64,000 bases of DNA from Anoplolepis gracilipes (Eukaryota; Arthropoda; Insecta; Hymenoptera; Formicidae): NCBI RefSeq assembly GCF_047496725.1, contig NC_132981.1:7096001-7160000 (forward strand). The letters run 5' to 3'. Below, in pieces: positions 22,401 to 32,221 of this stretch. Position 1 is the stretch's first letter. Each line of letters begins with the position of its first letter. The notes below the pieces were generated by a model, which searched no databases, was not told where the DNA came from, and worked only from the letters and a program-made list of their open reading frames with translations. Made by a program: the position numbers and the translations under genes.

Positions 22401-25035
22401 GCAAAATTTCTTGCAATAAATCAACAATGATGCAAACTTATGTCAAAAATGTTAGTGAGAACTTGGCGTGTGATCTTCTTATGATGGTGAAAAATTGACA
22501 AAGAATAATCTATAATAAATTGATGTGCACATACATACGCGCCGCGTATCGCGACCTACCGCAACGCGCTTCGATCTGTGGACACGAACGGAAGAAAAGG
22601 GAGTAGCGGGTCGGGTGTAATGGGGTATAATTGTCACGAGCAATGCGAGGACAGTGCGTCATTACCGCATTTTTCACCGTCTTTCTTGCTGGCCGACAGC
22701 AGAGATGCGCTTTGCACCGGTGTTCACCGGCTTTGCGAGCCATACTTTTTTCAACGCGGCCGCGAGTTCTTGGGAATTTCGATGGAACGCCGTCGTTTAG
22801 CGTCGTCGTTGAGGTAGGCCCTTGTAATATCGGCGATGCACAGACGGTATCCAGGGGAAAAGTATAAAAGAAGGTAAAATGACACACGAGTCTATCACCT
22901 GCTGAATATTTCGTGCCTTTCAGACAATTTATTGATTGAAAAGATAAACAGAAATTATGACGAAAACAAAAAATATATTAATGCAAAGAACGTGCAATTT
23001 AAGAAACTATTAATTACTCGATACAAATTGTATTATAATAAAAGGAAACTGTATTAGTATATATCAAGGAGTTCTGTCATATACTACATATATTGAAATG
23101 GTATTGTAAAGTATAATAAAAATCTGCGACGTTCCTAGATTAAATGAATATGAAAGATAATAAAATTCTAAGCAGCTGGCTGTCATTTAAATTTCTTTCT
23201 TCTTAGGAATGACAACTTGTTTAAAAATTTATTATTACGTCTATTCATCTCATAATTCCTTTCTTCTTTGACAAATTTAACCGATGGAAAATTAATTTAT
23301 TTTAATATTATCTACTTAAAACTCAAAAATAACTATAAATATAATTTATGCACAATGCATTTTATATAAAATAATTCTGATTAGAAACATTATTTATAAT
23401 GTTATAAAATAAATTTTATCACTATCAATAAATGCAACAATGGATAAATGTTAAGGAACATATATAAAGAATAGCATGATATTATAGAAAGTTTTAATTT
23501 TTATGAGTTAATATAAAAAAAAATAAATTAATAATTGAAGAAAATCAAACTAAATATATTTTGTATATCACAATGAATATATTTAAAGCCCGGTATATTT
23601 TCTAAAGGCACTTGTCACGGGATGTTCAATGATTAAGATTTCGAGACACACGTGGGTTTTACCGACAAGTCATAAGCCACTTCGGGTGTAGATTTACGAG
23701 TCACTATCGGACTTTTATCAATATCAGACAAATAATACAATTTTTTAATTCTATTTTTGTTTACTAATCGATCTATCGATCGTTTACTAATTCTAGTCAG
23801 ATTATTACTTATGTAAAAGAATTGCTGAAGTATAGTTGAATTTTATAATACATTTTGTATAATATTAAAGAAATTTCCAAAGAATCAATTTATATATATA
23901 TATACACACACACACACATATAAAGAGCTCTCTCTTAAATAAGAAAAATTAAATTGTCGAAAAGAGAGCAAGCACGTAAATCGAAACAAAACAAAACACA
24001 ATTAAGAATGACAAAAATATATAATTCGATAAGCCAAGGTATAAAAAAGATAAAAGACTTATAACGTGTTAAATACGGTAAATGAAACAATACTAAAATT
24101 GAATAAGCGAACGTTTCGGGCTCCCGCTTTGAGCCTTCTTCAGCGCAATGTGTAAACTATGTCGAATTAAATATAAAGATGGAATGAACGCATATATAAA
24201 TGTACAGAATTTTTTTATAAAAATTGGCTTATCAAATTATATATTTTTGTAACTCTTAATTGTGTTTTGTTTTGTTTTGATTTATGTCCTTGCTCTCTAC
24301 AGCCTTTCGACAATTTAATTTTTCTTATATATATATATATATATTTTTTTTTTGGTGTGTTTTTCTCTCTTTCCATCTCTCTTTCTCTCTCTCTCTCTCT
24401 CTCGTCCTCTTGCTTGATGTTACAAAAGATTAATAAGATAGTAAGCAGGGGGTATAAATGGCACTCTTGATACAAATAAAGCAAATCCTGATATGATTTC
24501 TAAATCAATTCGTAGAAAGCCTTGCAACCGGAAAGAGGATGCAACTTTTATATTGACAACGACCACGCTGCGCGAAGATAGAACAGTACAGTGTAACAGC
24601 CGAAATATTGTTACAATAATTACATAATACTATTATATTGCATTATTATGACCTCGCATTAATGAATGTGTAGCATAAAAATAAAATAAAATAATTTTTA
24701 TTTGTCAATTATATCATTTCTCGAATTATATCACGTCTTACATTATTGGAGTATTTCAATACACATGATGCTTCTATTTAAAATTATTATTTGGCAATTT
24801 TTGAAACATGAATCTCGATTCAATTATTTATCATTAATTCATATATTGTTGAAGAAACTAAATTTTAATTACTTTTATAGCAACATTTTCTTCAAGTATC
24901 ATTATAAGCGTTCAATGCATGTTCCGTGATTAACACAGTTGATAGTAACTTTGACTTACTTAGTCCAGTCCACGTGGACACCCTGACGGGGGCGGGACGA
25001 ATCAGCCGTATTCTTCGGTCGTAAAACGCCGACAT
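12174..25035 (-). CDS. putative secreted four-helix-bundle cytokine, five exons
   Basis: The coding parts are 25035-24960, 19138-18822, 13496-13356, 13162-13025 and 12410-12174: 909 nt, 302 residues plus stop. Residues 1-45 form a signal peptide with a long Arg-rich n-region, a hydrophobic LSWLWLSVIAILL core and a likely cut after VHS45. Residues 46-113 are acidic and loop-like. Four helices are predicted by eye at about 114-140, 179-207, 209-233 and 263-296, with a Trp-rich A-B loop. Cysteines lie at 85, 174, 196, 218, 222, 227 and 272; sequons at N51, N141, N245, N261 and N299. Intron phases are 1-0-0-0. The layout is that of long-chain class I helical cytokines, whose receptors signal through JAK/STAT. 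That function is inferred from architecture only; no family was recognised by sequence. Exons 2-5 are firm, exon 1 less so. A conserved non-cytokine helical secreted protein is the alternative. Confidence 0.72.
12411..13024 (-). other. intron 4 of the cytokine-like gene
   Basis: A 614-bp AT-rich intron, GTGAGT donor and TTTACAG acceptor, phase 0. Open frames inside it, for example 12718-12954, are AT-driven and overlap no splice-compatible sequence. Confidence 0.75.
13025..13162 (-). CDS. cytokine-like gene, coding exon 4 (helix B and most of helix C)
   Basis: The acceptor ACATTTTCAG precedes 13162 and the donor is GTGAGT at 13024. The exon is 138 nt, phase 0 at both ends, 46 residues. It encodes two helical stretches with Cys196, Cys218 and Cys222. 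A 193-bp intron separates it from exon 3. It was too short to stand out as an open frame and was found by following splice sites. Confidence 0.85.
13163..13355 (-). other. intron 3 of the cytokine-like gene
   Basis: A 193-bp AT-rich intron with GTATGT donor and TTTTCAG acceptor, phase 0. Nothing else is seen in it. Confidence 0.8.
13356..13496 (-). CDS. cytokine-like gene, coding exon 3 (end of helix A, A-B loop)
   Basis: The acceptor GATTTTGCAG precedes 13496 and the donor is GTATGT at 13355. The exon is 141 nt, phase 0 at both ends, 47 residues. It continues helix A with MNEIFKKKYN, carries sequon N141, then a loop with paired tryptophans (YDWLPDWNEI) and Cys174. Both splice sites agree with the reading frame, which supports the model strongly. 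Confidence 0.85.
13918..13941. repeat. poly-A tract
   Basis: A run of 24 A residues within intron 2 of the cytokine-like gene. Confidence 0.85.
16383..16435. repeat. (GA)n microsatellite
   Basis: About 53 bp of uninterrupted GA repeats in intron 2. It accounts for the poly Ser-Leu frame on the minus strand. Confidence 0.95.
18822..19138 (-). CDS. cytokine-like gene, coding exon 2 (signal core, N-terminal region, start of helix A)
   Basis: The acceptor is a pyrimidine-rich TTTTTGTTTTCAG just before 19138, and the donor is TAT|GTAAGT at 18821. The exon gives residues 27-131: hydrophobic signal core, cleavage site, sequon N51, acidic stretch, Cys85 in MDPCGP, then the beginning of an amphipathic helix ending FRDRY. 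There is no in-frame ATG near the 5' end. The hydrophobic core therefore needs an upstream start exon, as is usual when an intron splits a signal peptide. Confidence 0.8.
23939..24328. mobile_element. fold-back (MITE-like) element
   Basis: The arm at 23939-24035 is the inverse of 24226-24328, with a few mismatches; both read ATAAGAAAAATTAAATTGTC from the outside in. About 190 bp lies between. The centre, read on the minus strand at about 24146-24107, has CTGAAGA, a GGCTC/GAGCC stem and CGAAAC, which resembles a hammerhead ribozyme core as carried by some Penelope-like retroelements. There is no coding capacity. Confidence 0.6.
24384..24403. repeat. (CT)n microsatellite
   Basis: CT run just right of the fold-back element and a short (TA)n stretch (about 24326-24345). 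Confidence 0.85.
24960..25035 (-). CDS. cytokine-like gene, coding exon 1 (start and signal-peptide n-region)
   Basis: The exon opens with an ATG at 25035, encodes 25 residues starting MSAFYDRRIRLIRPAPVRVS, and ends TGGACTGGACTAA followed by GTAAGT (24959-24954), a near-consensus donor. It leaves one base of a codon, exactly the phase exon 2 needs; the joined codon AGG gives Arg26. The frame stays open upstream, and another in-frame ATG lies at 25083, so the start is a choice. An n-region this long and basic is unusual. An alternative, undetected first exon is possible. Confidence 0.5.
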
Positions 25036-27347
25036 GAGATGCGAATTGCATGGCACACGTCTTTGAGCACAATTATTTCTCATTGTTCTTGTAATTGTTG
25101 CTTCGGTGTAATAATTACTTGCAACGACGTTCTGACATTTAGGCGACAACGTCGATATTGAGTTCAGTGCGTAGCTCTGCGGGGCACGGTCAAGGACCCG
25201 ATGGGTTGTAGTCCTCTGATCGCGAGCGAGTATGATTTCCATCGCGGTGTCAATCAATTGATCATCACCTTTTCCACAATTATCGTGATCGATATAACAC
25301 TTTATCACTCTGGGTGCGCGCGTCTCTCGCGTCAGCAATGTATGTATATGAGTAATAAATATACACGTGCGTTATGTCTATATGTTTGTATACGTATGGA
25401 CGCGTGCGTGTGTATATATGTATGTGTTTGTGCTCCAATGTCCTGTCGTCATCGATTCCGATCACTTCGCCGAGGGGTTGTCACACTTGAAAAACTGTGC
25501 GCACAGAATCACAATCCGTTTGGCACTGGTCCCAGACACGCGATGCACTCATTCTTATACGACAGGGGGAAGGGGGGTTGTGGGATCCCGAGAGAGAGAA
25601 AGAGGAGGGGGTGGGTGCTTGACAAGGTAGCGGGGATACTCAAGAAGAAGAGAAAGAATCAGAAAAGGGTACACCGTTAAGGGTGGTCCGCGTGCGTTCT
25701 TCTCAGTTTTTCTCAGCTTTCCTGCTTTTGATTATCCTCTTCACACCGCTACTTTTTTCGCTCCCGATTCCTTCTGTTTCGTTGTCACGCTCTTGCAGCG
25801 CGTTGGTTGATCGGAAAAAGTCTTGTTTTCAAAAATGTCAAAAGGTCGCTAAGATTTCTCGTTGTTATCCGGGAGAGGATAGAGCGCGATCAATCAGACG
25901 AACAAATTGACAGGATAACAGGCAAGTAGGTGTGCGAGCGGTAAATGCAAGTTGTTCATTCTTCGTTATATGTAATAGGAGTGAATGTATGTAAAGGAAT
26001 GGAAGAGGAAGATTTCTGCCTTGATCGTACGTAAGTCGTCTCTAACGTTGCGCTGTCTTTATTTCTTTTCTCTTTCGTTTTCTTCTTCTCTTTCTTTTTT
26101 TCTCTTTCTTTTTGTTCACAGACGTAACTTCTCTTTCACTCTTTCTGTCACCTCGTGCACCAATGTACGACTGTCAGTGTATGGTACTGGCCACTCAGTC
26201 GACCAGTGCCTATATACGATTGTAAAGCCGCCGAAGCACGTGGCCCGCACCCCGCTTTCGGCCAATCCTCCCACCATTCTCGCCCTTCCTCGATCACCCG
26301 CGCTTGGTGTTACTTCTTCCCATCTTCTATTCTTCCTCCTTCTCTTCATCATCAGAGTCTCCGCCACCTCCTTCGCGTCCATTATCTCTTTTCCCTCCTC
26401 CTGCCTGCTGTTTCTCCAGCACGACTCTCTACCCTCCCTCCTACCGTCGGGATCTGCGGTGGTTCAGGACTCCGCGACTCATTCATAACTCCCCGCGACC
26501 GACTCGCTATCCCCACTCAATCAGCTCCCACCACGCGTACGTAGTAGGCACTAGTCACCCAACCAAGTGATGCTAACGTCGGCTCACAATCGACCTGCCG
26601 CCACATTATGGTCTCATCTCCCGAACTGTCGATCTTGAGTATATTATATTGATATTGAATACATACTGGAATTTCCTTGTACTTGCCAATTGATATTCGT
26701 TAAAGCGAATTGATATTCATAGACTTGTAACCCTTTAATTTTTTGTTTAAGTATTGCCAATAAGCAATTGCAATTTTATTTTTTATAAATTGTCTAACAG
26801 TAAGTTATTTTTTACAAAATTTCTTTTATTTCATATAATTTTATTTTCTTTATTGCCTTTCATTCAAGATGCGTAAAAGTAAAAACTTAAAAGAAAAGGA
26901 TTTAGGTTACACGAGAACTATAAAAAATTTAAATGAAAGATCTAATCAAAGATTTCAAAATTTTTTATTTTCTTCTTATTTATTATATATTTTTATAATT
27001 TTTATAATTTGCATACAGTATAGATAATATATAATAATTTGTTTTGTGGGAGATAAAATTCTCAATACCGCCAATTTAATCAACGCATTTTTCATAACAG
27101 AAAATATATTTGATAGCATGTTTATACTGTACTGATATCACTATCACTTTTAATTGAATATACAGTATTCAAACTTTATTTTGAAATCATAATTATACAA
27201 AGTATTCGTTAAGTATGCGAGAATCTTTTTATCACAGAAACGTATGTAGTTGGTCGATTCATATTTTTCCTCAAAACCATAATATATTAACACATTGTTA
27301 TAAACATAAATATGTCGATAAAACTAATTATAGCAAAAGACTCCGCT
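25036..27347. promoter_or_regulatory. GC-rich probable 5' region of the cytokine-like gene
   Basis: This stretch is much less AT-rich than its surroundings, with long pyrimidine tracts near 26050-26115 and 26320-26420. Several long open frames overlap on both strands, including up to 167 codons on the plus strand from 25985, but they are low-complexity Ser/Leu/Pro translations without splice sites or domains. I read it as promoter and 5' UTR territory. No second gene is supported here. Confidence 0.4.
26170..26222 (-). promoter_or_regulatory. candidate minus-strand core promoter
   Basis: Read on the minus strand, TATATAGGCACTGG starts near 26215 and is followed by GACTGAGTGGCCAGTACC, placing initiator-like sequence 25-35 bases downstream. 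It lies about 1.15 kb upstream of the proposed start at 25035 and points toward it. TATA-like words are common in this DNA, so this is tentative. Confidence 0.25.
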
Positions 27348-27375
27348 TATAAAGATGTGCGTCAATAGTTCAGTC
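27348..27375 (+). promoter_or_regulatory. candidate core promoter: TATA and TCAGT initiator
   Basis: TATAAAG at 27348-27354 is followed by TTCAGTC at 27369-27375, the arthropod initiator consensus, with the initiating A at 27372. The spacing of 24 is at the short end of the normal range. The sequence becomes GC-richer immediately downstream, as at a transcription start. It points away from the cytokine-like gene. Confidence 0.4.
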
Positions 27376-27532
27376 GTACGCGCGATTCCGCTAATTGTCA
27401 CCGTTGAAGACGACACCATTCGTTATCCACGGTATGTCGTCGAGAATCTCGTACGTCTGTAGAATCTTCGTAGTATCGAGTTTCGTGATCATTGTGAAGA
27501 GTTCATAGCATTAATGAACGAAACTAACGATG
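27372..27532 (+). other. possible first exon of an unidentified plus-strand gene
   Basis: From the initiator the sequence runs to ATGAACGAAACTAACGATG followed by GTGAGT, a consensus donor at 27533. It would encode MNETND and leave phase 1. An earlier donor, CCACG|GTATGT at about 27432, would give a noncoding exon instead, and an upstream ATG there opens a 24-codon frame. No partner exon was found downstream in the window, so the product is unknown. Confidence 0.3.
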
Positions 27533-27750
27533 GTGAGTTGCGATTCTTCGCCGTAGCTACGTCAGAGAATGTGTGCATATACGTTTCCGTAGACATAATA
27601 ACAACGTTGTATGATGATGACGTTAATGGTAATTATTACGTTGTTTTCTCGTTCTTATGTAATGGGTGTTGGTATTAGATTGAAGACAGAGTCTATTATT
27701 AAAGTTTGCAACAAGTTTACAAATATTACTTTTTTGTGAATTTATTGACC

Positions 27751-27772
27751 ATATATATATATATATATATAT
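27751..27772. repeat. (TA)n microsatellite
   Basis: Perfect AT dinucleotide run. Confidence 0.9.
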
Positions 27773-30506
27773 TTCTTTCTTATTTTGCATAAAGTGATAT
27801 TTTATATTGGAGAAATATTGATAAATTTTATATATTTAATTTTTTCTGTCTAATCCATATTTGTATCGTTAATTCATCATAATTGATATCATGTCACGAT
27901 CAAGTACATCCGATGCCGATTAAACTTTCCTGCAGAACCGCAGAGAGATTTTTATCTAATCGAGTGGTCCAAGTTCTCCTCTTGCGCTTTGAAATTTCCC
28001 ATTATGGCGCTTACGTCCCCCACTTAAAACAGCGTCCATATCCTCTTTTACCTCCCACTTGAAGTCAGTGATGACGTTTCCTTTCACTAGTTTCTCGATT
28101 GCTTACGCGCGTCATCGGTCGCCGTATCTTGGACGGATTGAAGTTGGAAGCATCCGCACTTGTATGACAAATCCATTTGTACTTCAAAAAGGATTTTCTT
28201 AGAATGAGCACTGGACTTAGGATAGAATTCAAACTGACAAATATTTTCGGAGAATCTAGCTTAACGATCCGGATACGGTTAGTTTGAAGTTAGACAAACA
28301 GATTTTGAAGGAGGTTCTAATTAATTATAATAGAGTTAATTTTATTTAATTGTCATGCAATGTAAATTTTGTAAATTGCGTAAATTTGTACGTAATTTTT
28401 TAAATATATATAAATTAATTATAACAATTATATATATGATCACTTTCATGTGAGATGATCATAAAGAATACGTTCTATTAATGTTCTATTAATTATTATT
28501 TAACATTAAAAATGTTTTAAAAAAACTTATTTTTTTGATATAACATAATGTCGAAAAAATGTTTTAATATTGATTTCCTATATTAGATAGTGATATTAGA
28601 TTATTTAGTCAAATAACTAAATAATATAAACAAATAAAACAGCACATAATTTCTGAGTTACATCAGCAATCATTTGAAAACCAGACAGCAAGTATATCAC
28701 ATATGAGACAGCCGATTGTAGTTTTTATCGATTACACCAGATGATGTAATCAATGAACAGGGAAATAGATCTTTTACAAATCGAAAACACCTAATCTCTT
28801 TCCGATTAAGTAGTTTTATTTACTAAAACTTTCACGTTAACTAATTTGTGACAAGTGTTTTTTCTTTGTTTTATTTAAAAGTCATTAAAATGTTGACGTC
28901 GTGATTTTCGTCATAGTTATATGAATCATGGTGAGAGTTACAAGAAAATTTCGAGACTGTTAAGAAGTGATCAACAAGTCACATTTAATTCCCGGGGTTA
29001 AGTGTGCCGGATACTATGTAAAGTATATCAGGAAGTTCCGCATAACTATCGAATAAAGATTAATACGATGAGATAGTACTTCATAGAATTATGTAGAGCC
29101 ATTATATAATAATCAATATTAAAAATTATAAATTCAATTATAGACTATTGAAAGAATTTTAGATTGTATAAATTTTTAAATAAATTTTTACTTTATTCAT
29201 ATTATATATGGAATATATGTTTTCCATACATGTTGCGGAAAACCATAAAAAAGACACAGAGATATATGTAAAAAGGTTTTTTTACAAAAGGTACGGGCTG
29301 AGGAGGAAAAATATATAAGATTATCTTTCTATAACGAATTACATTTATTATTTTTTTTTACCAAAAAAATGAAAAGAATTTTGTAGAGAGAAACCTTACA
29401 TCTATATCTCTACAATTTTTAAGTCTTAAGCTTTTTTTATTAGATTATATTGTTGATTTGTGAATTAGTAGAAAGAAAATTTTGTCGCCTGAAAAGTCAA
29501 ATTTTCGAATAATATTTGCATGTCTAATAATTTTCGTTAGCTTCATGATTTTGAATGTGTATTCAAATAACAAAAAAGCATTTCAATAATCTTTTATGGA
29601 AATTATATTAATGTACAACTGCTTATATGCCATCCGTTATTCAACAGAATGTAATTTTGCTACGTGACTAATATTAAGAAATGATCGTGTCGATATGACT
29701 TATTTAATATTTGCGGATATAGTCAGTAAAAATCCTAAGACGTTATTGATAAGGCACGCGACATAGAGGCGTGAGACTACCGGAAGAGTTCAATAAATGA
29801 CCTAGGTTAATAAGATGATATATGCCATTAAATGCCAAACAATGAATGGAACTTATTGATACAAATTTGCTATGCGTGATGAATATTATCCACCATATAA
29901 ATATTTGTTTTATATAAAAAGTAAAAATAAAATTCTAATATTTTTTTCAAAATCGTTAACTTGCATTTATAATACACACTATATTAAAAATAAAGTTACA
30001 AAAATTTAATAGTAATAAAAATAATAATACATTTTATATTAGATATTTTATTGCAAATTTAACTTATTATATCTATATTTTTTAAGAAATTAAGCAAATA
30101 ACATAATCTATGAATATTATATATTTAAAACTACATATTTAAAATAGCTATATTCATTGATAATTTTTACTACTATTTCCGTTGTGTATTATTTTATAAT
30201 TATATATACAGTTTATAAGTATTTTATTTACTTGCTTTGTGTATTTAGTTAATAAAGAATCGTGAGACATTAATAATAATAAAGAAACGAATGACACATT
30301 GCATTGAGAGACGCATTTTAATTTGAAGAATGTTCTACGTGACCGCCTTCACGGCAGTTTCGTCCGTCGACTCTTGGCGTAAGATCAAACGTTACGAAAG
30401 CAATGCGTGATTGTAATACAACGTGATGGAACAGTATGAAAAAATGACAAGGTGATTAAAAACTTATTTTATATTACATAAAAAAAGGCGAATGCGTATA
30501 AATATT

Positions 30507-30510
<4 letters not shown>

Positions 30511-30557
<47 letters not shown>
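30511..30557. repeat. (GA)n microsatellite
   Basis: About 46 bp of GA repeats. Confidence 0.95.
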
Positions 30558-30560
<3 letters not shown>

Positions 30561-32149
30561 TTTAAAAAGTTTATCTTTTATAACATATTTCAATAATTTT
30601 TTGGTTTATTAGACTCAAATAGCTTTAGTAATTTAAAGATTTTAAACCTTGCATGCAAACTTATGCAGAATTTTCTGTTATTAATTTTTTGTAAATATTT
30701 TAAAGTAACGATGAAAGATAAAAATCAGGTAACTTGGAATTTAATAAACATTTAAGCTGATTTAACGGTAAAAATAATGTATCAAAATTCAAACAATATC
30801 GTCTATTGCAAAAAATACTTTTATCTAAAAAAATTCCTTAAACATTCTATCCATTTTCTATATATGGTATTTGATACATTATTGCGTTTTATATTTTGTT
30901 CGCGTAGGATTTCCTTCTGTACCTTGCTTTGCCATTTTTATTTATCAGGCGTGATATGACACCGACGCATTCCCCTTCTCCGAACGTACGTGATTTTCTA
31001 ATGAGAATGCAAGAATAACATCGTACAAGAGCATATATAAAAAAATGGATAGAATGTTTAAGGAATTTTTAGATAAAAATATCTTTGCAATAGACGATGT
31101 CGTCTGAATTTTGATACATTATTGTCCTGAGAATCACAACAGTTAAACAATAAAATTTTGTCTCTCAGTAATTATTTTTATCATTAATTTTTTTATCGTT
31201 ACGTGTATGCACAATATGTTTATACCTTATTTAATTTCTAGAAATGATACGGCAAATATTTTCACTATGCTGTGGCAAAGTATTATACCGAGATTTATTA
31301 CAAGTAAATAACATATAAATATGATATGAATGAAATGATTAGAATTTCTATTATTCATATGTCTTTCTTCGCAACAATGTTTATTCCAAATTGCATTTCT
31401 ACAACACTAGTCATGTAAGATGGATTTTATATTTTAAGAAATCGACTTTCTAATTCATTAAAACAATGTTATATAATAATACTACGCTCTTTGTCATAAA
31501 TATGCATGCGTTTTCCTGACAGTAGAGTTAAGTGGTGACTAGATCGAGTTTACGCAGAAAATATATACGCGACCTCGTGGTCCAGAAAAAAATGCGAGCG
31601 AGAGCCAAACGGAATATTTTGCTTAATTAATGAGTCAATGCTATCATCGCTTCGTTGAAAACGCACGTGTTTTCCGCCGAAAAGTGGAATACGCGATACG
31701 CATGCAGCTTGCGTGTGACGAATCTATCCTTGTCAACTTCTACAAGATTGACACATAGAACTCGTTACTTATGGAAATTAGTCTAATTTCGTATCGCGGT
31801 TGGCCATTATGTTCATAGTCACGCATCAACGCGTAATGCCCATCATCATAACCGATAATCACTTCGATGGAAATACAAGAGGAGAATCGCGAGAATTGCG
31901 CGCAACGAACATGTGTGCAGCGCCGTAGAAAACGAGATATTGTTTCTCAAGGCAAGACTCAAAATTGTATAATGCAAGTATCGAACATATCTATCTACAC
32001 ACACTGTCAATCATTAAGTTGCATGTGCATGTTTCAATCTTCCAATATTAAAAAAAAGATTTAACATAATTAAAGCTACTTAATTAATAATGATCATTAA
32101 TATTATACATCACGTATATATTCATATAATATTAGTTGATACTGCTCTC

Positions 32150-32156
32150 ATATATA

Positions 32157-32218
<62 letters not shown>

Positions 32219-32221
32219 TAT
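32150..32221. repeat. (TA)n microsatellite
   Basis: About 70 bp of TA repeats with two single-base phase breaks. Confidence 0.95.

Larger units (their letters stand above)
19139..24959 (-). other. intron 1 of the cytokine-like gene
   Basis: A 5.8-kb phase-1 intron, if exon 1 is right. It contains GC-richer islands at 19340-20000, 20480-20950 and 22510-22900, a pyrimidine (TCTCC)n-like patch near 19710-19737, and the fold-back element at 23939-24328. No additional exon was recognised. Confidence 0.5.

Noticed and set aside
25985..26544. Open frames of up to 167 codons on the plus strand
   Set aside because: Low-complexity Ser/Leu/Pro translation of pyrimidine tracts; overlapping frames on both strands; no domain or splice support.
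29750..29760. TAAGGCACGCG, the first 11 bases of miR-124
   Set aside because: The match stops at once (ACATAG follows instead of the miRNA 3' half) and no hairpin surrounds it.
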